The notes: a model not told the origin generated them from the letters alone. A DNA stretch of 25,991 nt from an uncultured Spirochaetales bacterium (GCA_934276485.1 CAKQTE010000113.1:1-25991), one strand, 5' to 3'. Counted from the first letter of the stretch, positions 8,969 through 17,853 are shown. Numbers and translations are program-made.

Positions 8969-9798
8969 TAGTTATTCCACTCTGTCTTTTCGCCAAGGTA
9001 AATCTTTTTCACTTCATCCATTGTCAGTGCGTTTACACTGTTGGCGTTGTTGACGATAACTGCAATTCCATCGATAGCGATTACTACAGGAGTCAAGCCA
9101 GCTTCTTTCTCACTTGCCTTTAGATTTCTTGATGCCATTCCAATGTCAGATACGCCATTCTTTACATCGTTCATACCTGTTGTTGAATCTGATTGCTGCA
9201 ATACGATCTCGACATTTGGATTTAGCTTCTTATAAGCTTCTGTGAGTACTTCCATCAATGGATATACTGATGAAGATCCTGAGATAGTGAGCTTACCCTG
9301 TAGGTTCTTTGAACTGTAGCTTGCACCTGCACCAACACTTACATAGCCCTTCTTTGTGATAATTTCCTGAGCTTGTGATGATGCAATGTATGATAAGAAG
9401 TCCTCAGAGATTTCGTTCAGTGCCTTATATGCGATATTGAATGGTCTTTGTAGAGGATAGCTGCCGTTCTTAACGTTCTCAGCTGTTGCCTTCACACCAT
9501 TGATATCTACACTCTTGACTACATCAGATAATGAACCTAGGGAGATATATCCAATAGCGTTCTTATTTGACTGTACTGTGGTAATTACAACAGAAGTTGA
9601 ATTTGCGATCTCTGAATTAACTGTTGTCTGATCAACCTTATTGGAATCCAATAGTCCTACGATCTCAGTGAAAGCTCCTCTTGTTCCAGATCCATCTTCT
9701 CTAGATATCACTGTGATACTTGAGCTCTCTTTGGTGCCGCTAGCAAACAATAAAGCTGATATCAAAACCAACATAAGTGTTAATGTAATCTTTTTCAT
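8968..9798 (-). CDS. pstS: Phosphate-binding protein PstS, circularly permuted
   Basis: The extracytoplasmic phosphate-binding protein that feeds PstCAB. A signal peptide (about 1-21, ending LLFASG before TKESS) has no lipobox Cys, so it is secreted or periplasmic, not a lipoprotein. The domain order is unusual. Residues 28-165 start with ITVISREDGSGTRGAF and end QEIITKKGYVSV, which in textbook PstS is the second half. Residues 169-276 start with KLTISGSSSVYPLMEVL, carry DIGMASRNLK and IDGIAVIVNN, and end YLGEKTEWNN, which is normally the N-terminal half. Both phosphate-binding segments (SGSSSVYP and REDGSGTRGAF) are present. Total length, 276 residues, is that of one complete PstS, so this is a permutation, not a fragment or duplication. 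ATG is preceded by AGGAG at 10 nt. First gene of the operon. Confidence 0.93.
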   Translation of the reverse strand: MKKITLTLMLVLISALLFASGTKESSSITVISREDGSGTRGAFTEIVGLLDSNKVDQTTVNSEIANSTSVVITTVQSNKNAIGYISLGSLSDVVKSVDINGVKATAENVKNGSYPLQRPFNIAYKALNEISEDFLSYIASSQAQEIITKKGYVSVGAGASYSSKNLQGKLTISGSSSVYPLMEVLTEAYKKLNPNVEIVLQQSDSTTGMNDVKNGVSDIGMASRNLKASEKEAGLTPVVIAIDGIAVIVNNANSVNALTMDEVKKIYLGEKTEWNN

Positions 9799-9837
9799 TT
9801 CTTTTTTTCTCCTACAGCCATGAGATTACTAGACGTG

Positions 9838-9876
9838 TGTTAAGTGTGAAGGCATGGTGTGTTAAGCCTATGTAAA
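9838..9876 (-). promoter_or_regulatory. Candidate Pho box upstream of pstS
   Basis: On the minus strand the hexamers TTTACA (9876-9871), TTAACA (9865-9860) and TTAACA (9843-9838) start 11 and 22 bp apart, so they lie on the same face of the helix; the two TTAACA copies are part of an exact 10-bp repeat CTTAACACAC. The spacing and sequence match the TTWACA-type PhoP/PhoB direct repeats known from Bacillus, with one of four positions degenerate. The array ends about 39 bp before the pstS ATG, the right place for activation. Binding is inferred. Confidence 0.5.
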
Positions 9877-9899
9877 ATCAGAGAATGTTTATTTATTTC

Positions 9900-9928
9900 T
9901 TGAATTACGATAAAATAAGTTCAATAAA
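9900..9928 (+). promoter_or_regulatory. Weak candidate promoter for the FecR-barrel gene
   Basis: TTGAAT (9900-9905) and AATAAA (9923-9928) are separated by 17 bp, 23 bp before the ATG at 9952. The match is modest, but the stretch 9881-9940 is very AT-rich and is the only place for a promoter between the divergent genes. Confidence 0.3.
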
Positions 9929-9951
9929 ACCAAGATTGAAAGGTATTGATT

Positions 9952-12900
9952 ATGAGAAAGATATATATACTTCTATTTACACTACTTGTAGCAACACAGA
10001 TATTTGCGTCTTCAAATATAATTGAAATAGAAAAAAGCAATAATGCAAATGTCGAGTTCTTTACCACAGGTGGAGAGAAAATCGATAAGATAACTTCTTC
10101 TGGTCAGATTATTAATACAAACAACAACGAAGTTGTGATGTCAACCTCGATAGGTAATATCGTTCTTTCTCCAAATACAATAATGGAGCTTAGTCAAATA
10201 TCCCCTGAGATGGAGTTCTATCTAATTACAGGAGAAGCTAGCTTCAATCTAGAAAAAGACCTTTTAACACCAATACGTGTAAAAACTCCTACTACACGCA
10301 CTGAGATAAGTGGAAAAGGCGAAAGCCTATTTATTTCAAATGAAAAGGAAGAGAAGTTCTATAACTTTAGCCAGCGAGAAGCAAAAGCCTATAACATGAT
10401 TACAGGAAAAGAACGAGAGATAGCCCTTCTTGACAGTATCGACTTTTTGAAGAACAACGATGATCTATCTTCCCTTACACGAGAAGAATACAATACACGT
10501 TCAAAGACAAAACTCCTGAAGTTCTCTCCTAATGCTCCAAAGCTATATGTATCAAGACGAGACTTGGTGACAATTGAAGAGTATTTTGAATATGAAGGAC
10601 CGGATGCTCCCCATTTTGCAGCTATAGATCGCACCCTTTGGCCAATTGAGAGAACATTCTCAATATCCAACCATGATTTCACGATTATCGCAAACAATAG
10701 CGAATTGTCGATATTCTATCCAGATGAATACAAGATTGACGAAATCCTTTCATCTCTTGAAGCATTTATCAACCTTGATTCAGACATCGAAGATGTAAAT
10801 CCAATTCACTTCGAATACACAAAGACAATGAATCAAGAGCAAATCAATAAATTGATCTCTCTAATAGAGAAAGCGCTGATCGAGAAGCTGACAAAAGGCG
10901 AATATATATCTGATGTTGTGATGATTCCAACAGACAAAGGCTCTTTCTCATTTGAAGCTATTGATGGAAACATCAACATCACACTCCCAGTTGGAACAGA
11001 AGTGAACGCAAATGCATTTGCAAAGAATCTCTCAGAGAGAAGCTCCATTGAATTTGTCCCTCAAGATCAAAAGCTTCAAGCAACATACCCTATTGGTTTC
11101 ACTATCCAGGACTTGAGAGCTCTTGAAGATAATATCGCTCTTACAGTCAAGGATATGGGAAAAGAGAAAGAGGAAAAAGAAGAGAGTACCCAGATCAAAG
11201 CCTCGATCACAAGCCAGACAAAGACACGAGCGTTCTCCTTTGATTTAAGATTCAATACTCGCGTATTTACAGACAGTAGTACAAACCAGGTAATTGAAAC
11301 ATCAATACTTCCTGAGTTTTCATATGGAACATTCAAGCTTTCATTGAACCTCAATCCATTTAGCATCATGGAGTATAAGACAAACGAAGACTATATCGAT
11401 TGGCTTGGATATGGCTTTGACTTTATCGAATCACTTCAATACAGAACAATGAATGAAGTCTTCTCTCTTACTATCGATAAAACATCCACTCTAGATGGCG
11501 ACGCGCTTTCCTTGTATGGCGGACACAACCATCTTTGGGACAAGTCATACCGCCCTCTTACACTCTCTATGGATGTAAACTTGAAGCACTTTGACTTTAG
11601 ACTCTTCTATAGCGATTTGACTCTTGGAAAATTCGCATTCTCAAGCGATGCTCTTGCTAAGAACAACGTTGGTGGAATTGACATGAAGTACATCATATCA
11701 GAGACATATCCAATGAGTCTTTCTATTGGACTGTTGACTCAAACAGATGTAAAGAATGCCAAGAACACTCAACTATATCCTGAAGCAACACTGTATTTAC
11801 CATTCTATAGCAAGGGACACAACGATGTTGGATTGATGTTTGCATTTAGCTCCAAGATGGATATCACAACAGAAACATACAATCCTCTTGAGAGTGGATT
11901 CTTGCTTTCTGCATCAATTCCAATGGAGTTTTCAGATTTCAAAGCCAACATTGGCATCTACTATTCAAATCTTGGAACAAAGACTACAAGTGGACCACTA
12001 TTGCATTACAAGGGCATTTCAAATCCAAGCTTCAAGCCAACAGAATCAGATTCAAATCTACTAACACTTCTAACTGAGCTTGGATACAACGGAAAGCACT
12101 TTGGATTTGAGACATCAATACTCGGAGACGTAAACACAAATACAATGACTTTCAAGAGTGACAATACACTTCTTGATGCTTCTACATACCTATCATTTGC
12201 AGGGGTCACACTACGTGCAGGATTCTCGATGCAGGAGTTTACAGCAGCAAGTCTCTACAAGGAGAACGCCAAGATATATAGCGGACTTGATCTTGATATC
12301 GGAGGCGTTTCAACATATTTCAGACTTGGAATCGAGAGCTTGATGAAGAAAGACTTCTTCATCGCTTATGGTGCAACAGCTTCCTTCATGGGCAAGAATG
12401 AAGACAGAACAGATAACCCTGTGAAGATTCCTTTCTCATTTGAGATTTCAACAGGATATGAATATGGATTTGAAGATAAGAGTGCTAAATTCATCATCAA
12501 TCCAGCAATGACAATTGGAAAGGATAACTACGCAGTATCTCTACGCGCACCATTCCAGCTCTTCTTTGACGATAGCGGAAAGCTAGGCCTTGGTGGCTGG
12601 GGCGGAAGAAAGTGGTGGAACTTTGGTCTTGGAGAAACTGATGGAGACAGAAAGATCCTACTTGCTATCACAGATAGCTTGCAGTTGATCAATTTCATCA
12701 AGATTGCAAATCCAGAAGAGAGTGTTGCTTACATCAATGCAAGTAGAGATTATTTGAGAAACGACACTCTATTCACAGCATTTGGATCTGCTAATGCACT
12801 TTCACTTCTAACTGGATTCAATTTCAGGAATCTCTCTTTGGAAGTATATGGTGGAAATATAGAAGACCCACATATTGGAGACCTTAGAATTGGCGTTTAT

Positions 12901-13719
12901 CCAATTGATCTCGATAGCTTCTCTGTCAACATCTCTGTTTCCTCTGAGTTCTATATCAAGGATATGAAGAACTTCAACCTATTCTTCTATCCAGAAGTCA
13001 GATTCAACGTTCCTCTCTTTTGGAACCACTTTGATCTAGCTGTCTATGCAGTTGGATCAATATCAACAGAGTACATTGAAGGTCAGCCAACAAACACAAA
13101 AGTCATATTCGACTTTGCAAGCAAGAAGTTCTACTCTTCCATGGCAGGCGTTGAGATGGGGCTCAAGTGGACAAGCTTCTCAACAACTGTCCAAACTGGA
13201 TGGAGAAATGGAGCTCTCACTCCTGACATGTACAATGTATTTACATCTACATATAACCTCACTCCATCATTTGATGATGCAGGCGAGACAAGTTCATTCT
13301 TTGCAAAAGCAACAATGGACGTAAAGATGGATGCATTCCAGCTTGAGCTAGCTTATTCTGCAAATGATATCGTAGAACTGGTAAAGAACTATAAGAGCAT
13401 TGATGACGATATCTTCTCTCTCAAGACTAAGGTATATTTCAATAAATCAATCAACATGTATGGTTCTTTCCACAAGAAAGGCTTTGCTTCCCTATTCCAG
13501 TCTGGTGTTGATTTCAAGAAAGACGTTTTCAAGTCATCAACTTCCATATACTCTATTGGTATGGGCTTTGATTATGGAATCGTATCCATAAATGCAGAGT
13601 ATTCAAGTGCGCTATTTTCTAATGGATATCTAGAATCCAGTTTCATAAATGTCAATCCTAGATACACTCGAGATGACATCTCTTCTTCATTCTCTGTTAC
13701 AACAAGGATCAAGTTCTGA
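9952..13719 (+). CDS. Large exported protein: FecR-like domain plus predicted outer-membrane beta-barrel
   Basis: A protein of 1255 residues. The signal peptide (1-20, ending IFASS) directs export. Residues about 45-150 look FecR-like: short beta-strands with SIGNIVLSPNTIMEL, YLITGEASFNL and VKTPTTRTEISGKGES. Residues about 215-400 form a mixed alpha/beta region I do not recognise, closed by a charged linker rich in Lys and Glu near 403-412. From about 420 to the end the sequence alternates polar and aromatic/hydrophobic residues in short strands and finishes with SVTTRIKF, a C-terminal Phe as in outer-membrane barrels. The substrate is unknown; it could be a porin, an assembly factor or an adhesin. 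I start at ATG 9952, which has AAAGG eight bases upstream, not at the TTG at 9946. The stop overlaps the mutL start by one base (TGATG). Confidence 0.8.
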   Translation: MRKIYILLFTLLVATQIFASSNIIEIEKSNNANVEFFTTGGEKIDKITSSGQIINTNNNEVVMSTSIGNIVLSPNTIMELSQISPEMEFYLITGEASFNLEKDLLTPIRVKTPTTRTEISGKGESLFISNEKEEKFYNFSQREAKAYNMITGKEREIALLDSIDFLKNNDDLSSLTREEYNTRSKTKLLKFSPNAPKLYVSRRDLVTIEEYFEYEGPDAPHFAAIDRTLWPIERTFSISNHDFTIIANNSELSIFYPDEYKIDEILSSLEAFINLDSDIEDVNPIHFEYTKTMNQEQINKLISLIEKALIEKLTKGEYISDVVMIPTDKGSFSFEAIDGNINITLPVGTEVNANAFAKNLSERSSIEFVPQDQKLQATYPIGFTIQDLRALEDNIALTVKDMGKEKEEKEESTQIKASITSQTKTRAFSFDLRFNTRVFTDSSTNQVIETSILPEFSYGTFKLSLNLNPFSIMEYKTNEDYIDWLGYGFDFIESLQYRTMNEVFSLTIDKTSTLDGDALSLYGGHNHLWDKSYRPLTLSMDVNLKHFDFRLFYSDLTLGKFAFSSDALAKNNVGGIDMKYIISETYPMSLSIGLLTQTDVKNAKNTQLYPEATLYLPFYSKGHNDVGLMFAFSSKMDITTETYNPLESGFLLSASIPMEFSDFKANIGIYYSNLGTKTTSGPLLHYKGISNPSFKPTESDSNLLTLLTELGYNGKHFGFETSILGDVNTNTMTFKSDNTLLDASTYLSFAGVTLRAGFSMQEFTAASLYKENAKIYSGLDLDIGGVSTYFRLGIESLMKKDFFIAYGATASFMGKNEDRTDNPVKIPFSFEISTGYEYGFEDKSAKFIINPAMTIGKDNYAVSLRAPFQLFFDDSGKLGLGGWGGRKWWNFGLGETDGDRKILLAITDSLQLINFIKIANPEESVAYINASRDYLRNDTLFTAFGSANALSLLTGFNFRNLSLEVYGGNIEDPHIGDLRIGVYPIDLDSFSVNISVSSEFYIKDMKNFNLFFYPEVRFNVPLFWNHFDLAVYAVGSISTEYIEGQPTNTKVIFDFASKKFYSSMAGVEMGLKWTSFSTTVQTGWRNGALTPDMYNVFTSTYNLTPSFDDAGETSSFFAKATMDVKMDAFQLELAYSANDIVELVKNYKSIDDDIFSLKTKVYFNKSINMYGSFHKKGFASLFQSGVDFKKDVFKSSTSIYSIGMGFDYGIVSINAEYSSALFSNGYLESSFINVNPRYTRDDISSSFSVTTRIKF

Positions 13720-15521
13720 TGGCAAAAATCAATCTATTAGACCCACTACTATCATCAAGAATAGCCGCAGGAGAGGTAATCGAGAGGCCACAATCAATAT
13801 TAAGGGAGCTTCTCGATAACTCTCTTGATGCAGGAAGTGATAAGATAGATGTTGAGATCGAAGGTGGCGGAATAGACTATCTAAGTGTTGCCGACAATGG
13901 AGCGGGAATCGATAGAGATGACTTACCTCTTCTTGCCAATAGGCATGCAACATCAAAGATTCATACAAATGATGATCTATATTCAATAAGGACTCTTGGA
14001 TTCAGAGGAGAAGCACTGTATTCAATCAGCGCTGTAACTCGCCTTACACTTTCAACACGTAGTAGAGCTACAGGAGAGGCATCCACTCTTGTAATAGACA
14101 ATGGTAAAAGAGAGCCGAACACAAGTTTTGGTCCTGATGAAGGAACCATTGTAAAGACAGAGAATCTATTTCAGGACATTCCTGCGCGACGAGCGTTTTT
14201 AAAGCGAGCATCCACAGAATCCCAAGCGTGTAGAAACTTGGTTGTATCAAAAGCACTTGCATTTCCATTCATTCGATTCACAATGAAAATCGATGGCGCA
14301 CTACGCATCGATTGGCCTCAAGTAGATAGCTATAAAGAAAGAGCTATGTATGCATATAGGCAAATGGGCATACATGATGAGGATGTAAAGGAACTTGAAT
14401 ACGAAGGAGAGGAATTCAAGCTTAGAGTCATTGCAACATCTTCCAATGTAAAACGCTCTGATAGAAAAGAGATAAGGATATATGTCAACAATAGACAGAT
14501 AGAAGACTACTCTCTTGTACAAGCTGTCACATATGGATATGGAGAGCTACTTCCAGGAGGAAGCTATCCATATTGCATAGTCTTTATTGAAAACAATCCA
14601 GAACTTGTGGACTTCAATATCCATCCAACAAAGAAAGAAGTTAAGCTTAGAAACCTAGCAGAGATCCATCATGCTCTCACTACCCTAATCAAAAATGGTG
14701 TTGATAGAGTCATACCAGAGATCAAAGCTCCTTCTACTCAATTCTATCTTGATGACATCGAAAGATTTGAAAATGGAAAGAAGACGGACACCTTTATTCC
14801 AAAAGAGGAAAAAAGATACACTCCTATTTCCTCTCAAAAAGAAGATGAGCTACAGGAAAGAGGCAGAACCTACCAAGAGAAAGACAAAGAATGGCTTGAG
14901 AAAGCAAAGGAGCTACAACGCCTACATAACTCAAGACGCGTTTTTGTAGAAAAACCTAGCGAGGAACCAAAAGAAGAGAAAGAAGAGATCATATACATAG
15001 GACAAGCTTTCAAGCTCTTCTTGATATGCCAGGTCAAGGATAACCTATATCTAATTGACCAGCATGCGGCTCACGAGAGAATACTATACGATGAGATGCT
15101 ATCTCAAAAGACAGTACAGCCTTTGCTAATTCCGATAAAGATTGAGGTAGATGACCTAACTGATGAGTTTTTATCAAAATACTCATATATCTATACGAAG
15201 CTTGGTATCATGATAAGCCAAACAGGAAAAGGACTTTGGGAGATAGATTCAATGCCAGCTGTATGTAGATCAATTGAAGCTCAAATTGTAGATTTCATCA
15301 CTTCTGCTAAAGCAAACGAAGAAGAACTAGAGGAAAAGCTATTTGCAATAATTGCTTGCAAAGCCGCAATTAAAGCAGGAGATGATATCGACAGATGGGC
15401 TGCTATAGAGCTTATAAAGAAGGTATTTGCCCTCGAATCCCCTGCTTGCCCTCATGGACGCACATTTTTGATCAAACTCAATGAAAAAGAGCTTCGAGAG
15501 ATGGTTGGAAGAACTAAATAG
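13719..15521 (+). CDS. mutL: DNA mismatch repair protein MutL
   Basis: A 600-residue MutL with the N-terminal GHKL ATPase: Glu30 and Asn34 in ELLDNSLDAG, DNGAGI (59-64), ATSK, and the lid motif LGFRGEAL (93-100). A charged linker of about residues 340-425 follows. The C-terminal endonuclease-type domain has DQHAAHER (447-454), ACKAAIKAGD and CPHGR (577-581). It therefore belongs to the nicking MutL type found in bacteria lacking MutH. In the motif DQHA-x2-E-x4-E the final Glu is Asp here, with a Glu directly after it. No mutS lies nearby. Translation is probably coupled to the upstream barrel gene through the 1-nt overlap. Confidence 0.97.
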   Translation: MAKINLLDPLLSSRIAAGEVIERPQSILRELLDNSLDAGSDKIDVEIEGGGIDYLSVADNGAGIDRDDLPLLANRHATSKIHTNDDLYSIRTLGFRGEALYSISAVTRLTLSTRSRATGEASTLVIDNGKREPNTSFGPDEGTIVKTENLFQDIPARRAFLKRASTESQACRNLVVSKALAFPFIRFTMKIDGALRIDWPQVDSYKERAMYAYRQMGIHDEDVKELEYEGEEFKLRVIATSSNVKRSDRKEIRIYVNNRQIEDYSLVQAVTYGYGELLPGGSYPYCIVFIENNPELVDFNIHPTKKEVKLRNLAEIHHALTTLIKNGVDRVIPEIKAPSTQFYLDDIERFENGKKTDTFIPKEEKRYTPISSQKEDELQERGRTYQEKDKEWLEKAKELQRLHNSRRVFVEKPSEEPKEEKEEIIYIGQAFKLFLICQVKDNLYLIDQHAAHERILYDEMLSQKTVQPLLIPIKIEVDDLTDEFLSKYSYIYTKLGIMISQTGKGLWEIDSMPAVCRSIEAQIVDFITSAKANEEELEEKLFAIIACKAAIKAGDDIDRWAAIELIKKVFALESPACPHGRTFLIKLNEKELREMVGRTK

Positions 15522-15558
15522 AAAAAAACTAAATCCAATAAATACAGCAGGTTAATTA

Positions 15559-15588
15559 TTGCATTGTTTGATATCATTTTGATATCAT
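15559..15588 (+). promoter_or_regulatory. Promoter with twin TGATATCA operator-like sites
   Basis: TTGCAT (15559-15564) and TATCAT (15583-15588) are 18 bp apart and resemble a sigma-70 promoter for the ABC exporter. Two copies of the palindrome TGATATCA, at 15569-15576 and 15580-15587, lie 11 bp apart inside the spacer and over the -10 element, the classic place for a repressor site. The protein that would bind is not identified in this window. A strong AAGGAGGG (15598-15605) follows, 4 nt before the ATG. Confidence 0.5.
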
Positions 15589-15609
15589 AATGAATATAAG
15601 GAGGGAAAT

Positions 15610-16320
15610 ATGCTAGAGTTTTCTCATCTAACAAAATCCTACAAAAAAGACCTGAAAGCAGTTTCGGATCTATCTCTTACTGTTCCATCAGGTTCTGTAT
15701 TTGGCTTTCTTGGCCCTAATGGTGCAGGAAAAAGTACAACCATAAAGATGCTTTGTACAATTCTTGAGCCAACATCAGGAGAGATTCTATTTGAAGGCAA
15801 GAATATCAAGGATGATATCCTTGGATATAAGCGACAGATTGCATATGTTCCAGACGAGCCTCAATTTTACCAAAAGCTAAGTGGTATAAAGTACCTGAAC
15901 TTCATTGCAGATATCTTCGAGCTGGACAAGAAAACACGAGAAGAAAGAATCAATGAATATGTATCACTATTTGAACTAGAGGATGCTATAAACGATGAGG
16001 TGAATACATATTCTCATGGAATGGGCCAAAAGCTATCTCTGATAGCTGCTCTTATCCACGAGCCAAAACTTTTGATCCTTGATGAGCCAATGGTTGGCCT
16101 GGATCCAAAGGCCAGCAGAATCGTCAAGGACTTAATGAAGGATATTGCACAAAAAGGAAATACAGTTTTCTTCTCAACCCATGTATTGGAAGTTGCTCAA
16201 AGTATCTGCACTCACGTTGCAATCATAGATAAAGGAAAGCTTTTGAGAACAGATGAGACAGAGAATATTGTCAAGGATGAGTCTCTCGAAGATTTCTTTT
16301 TGTCTGTCACAGAGGAATGA
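15610..16320 (+). CDS. ABC transporter ATP-binding protein (ABC-2 exporter type)
   Basis: A 236-residue ABC ATPase: Walker A GPNGAGKST (about 36-44), Q-loop region, a signature that reads SHGMGQK instead of LSGGQ, Walker B LLILDEP, and the switch His in STHV. The modified signature and the length fit the DrrA/NatA/CcmA-like exporter ATPases. It forms a pair with the membrane protein that starts four bases inside its stop codon. Direction is probably export; the substrate (drug, lipid, peptide or ion) cannot be read from the sequence. Confidence 0.92.
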   Translation: MLEFSHLTKSYKKDLKAVSDLSLTVPSGSVFGFLGPNGAGKSTTIKMLCTILEPTSGEILFEGKNIKDDILGYKRQIAYVPDEPQFYQKLSGIKYLNFIADIFELDKKTREERINEYVSLFELEDAINDEVNTYSHGMGQKLSLIAALIHEPKLLILDEPMVGLDPKASRIVKDLMKDIAQKGNTVFFSTHVLEVAQSICTHVAIIDKGKLLRTDETENIVKDESLEDFFLSVTEE

Positions 16321-16322
16321 TT

Positions 16323-17849
16323 ATGACAAGAAAATTGGTACTAACCTACTTCAAAGGTAATGGCGGGATCGCACTATATCAATCGCTTACAGCTACTAGC
16401 AAGAAGAGCAAGGCTAGCAAGATTGGCATGACATTTCTCTTTGGCCTATTGATGCTTCTATATCTTTGGATGATCTCATCTTCTTTCTTATCGACTGCTC
16501 TGATGTCGCCGAAAATGATGTTCGTGCAAGCTGTTATAGTAACTGTGATGCTAGGAATAATGTTTTCATATACGTCTGTTGAGGAAGTACTCATAAAGGC
16601 AAAGGATTTAACATTTTTAACTCCCCTTCCAATTCCAAAGAGAACATTGGAATTATCCAGACTCCTGATATTGTACACAGAAGTTGCATTTGAAAGCATC
16701 TTGGTCTACATACCATTCTTCGTGATATCAATCATCAAATTAAGATTCAATGTACTTTGGTATTTGTGTGCACTTATCTCGATGATAGTTCTTCCAGTTC
16801 TTGCAGTATCTTTCATGGCAACTCTTTCATACATTGGTGCAAAGTACAGAATAGTAAGACGAATGAATATCATCATTGTCTATGCTATCTCCTTTCTAAC
16901 AATGATATTTCTTGCAAAGAAAGGAATGAGTGAGGATGCAATTCAATACATTGTCGATAACTATGCTGGAATTAGAGATGTAAAATCATCAATTCCATTC
17001 ATCTCGATTCTAACTCTGACAACAATTGCATTAAGCGCACTCTTTTTATCACTATCATCTATCTTGTCACCACTTAAGGATTGCTACGTGGAGAACGTAA
17101 AGAAGGACAAGAAAGAGAAAGCAAAGTCCCATTCTATTAGATATTCATTGGCACTGAGAGAGCTATCGATCATGAAATCAAACAGCGCTTTTTTATCGGA
17201 GCTATTGATGGAACAGATAATGCCTGTATTGTTATTGGTAATCTACACAGTCATGGGAATTACGGGAAACTTAATGACACTATTTGAACTTGAGAAAGTT
17301 CAAAGATATAAAGGCTTTATTGTTCTAGCTATCATGGCATTTTTCTATTCATTGAGCTTAGTTTCTTCAACATCTGTCTCAAGAGAAGGAAAGGACTATT
17401 TCCTGATGAAGGTATATCCTATAAAAGCAAATGACAGAGTGGATGCAAAGATCATATTCCATATGGCTTTCACACTTATCTTCGCACTCCCTATCTTAGT
17501 TGCATTTACACTTTTGATGCATATAGACCTCATGTTCATTCTCTCTTCCATTCTTTTATTCACAGCCTTTGTATTCACAGTATCGACAGTTGGCCTATTT
17601 AGGGACTTTTCAAATCCAAACCTTGAGTGGAAAGTTGCAACAAGTGCAGTAAAGCAGAACACTAATGGCTTGATTGCAATGCTATTCATCCTTCCGGTGT
17701 TGCTTCTAGCAGGTGCTATTGTATATTTTCTTATGAAGATAAATATCAATAGCTCACTATGTGCAATCATAGTTGCAATTCCTATTTTGGCTATAGGAAT
17801 ACTATTCAGGGCTATGACTCTCAAGAAAGTTGAACTGATTCTACAATGA
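16323..17849 (+). CDS. ABC exporter membrane protein, about 12 helices
   Basis: A hydrophobic protein of 508 residues with about twelve predicted membrane helices (the first near 33-55, the last near 485-505), arranged as two blocks of six separated by a Lys-rich cytoplasmic stretch around residue 260. This size suggests a fused pair of ABC-2-type permease halves. It is the partner of the preceding ATPase. Two ATGs are possible: 16317 overlaps the ATPase stop (ATGA), and 16323 has AGAGGA six bases upstream; I use the latter. I do not recognise a named family or substrate. Confidence 0.85.
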   Translation: MTRKLVLTYFKGNGGIALYQSLTATSKKSKASKIGMTFLFGLLMLLYLWMISSSFLSTALMSPKMMFVQAVIVTVMLGIMFSYTSVEEVLIKAKDLTFLTPLPIPKRTLELSRLLILYTEVAFESILVYIPFFVISIIKLRFNVLWYLCALISMIVLPVLAVSFMATLSYIGAKYRIVRRMNIIIVYAISFLTMIFLAKKGMSEDAIQYIVDNYAGIRDVKSSIPFISILTLTTIALSALFLSLSSILSPLKDCYVENVKKDKKEKAKSHSIRYSLALRELSIMKSNSAFLSELLMEQIMPVLLLVIYTVMGITGNLMTLFELEKVQRYKGFIVLAIMAFFYSLSLVSSTSVSREGKDYFLMKVYPIKANDRVDAKIIFHMAFTLIFALPILVAFTLLMHIDLMFILSSILLFTAFVFTVSTVGLFRDFSNPNLEWKVATSAVKQNTNGLIAMLFILPVLLLAGAIVYFLMKININSSLCAIIVAIPILAIGILFRAMTLKKVELILQ

Positions 17850-17853
17850 TCAT

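Noticed and set aside
8968..9798. PstS as a frameshifted or partial gene
   Set aside because: The length equals one full PstS, both halves are complete, a signal peptide is present and the stop overlaps pstC normally; permutation explains it better.
12006..12209. Minus-strand small frame within the barrel gene, and similar ones at 10389-11369
   Set aside because: Shadows of the long plus-strand gene without their own signals.
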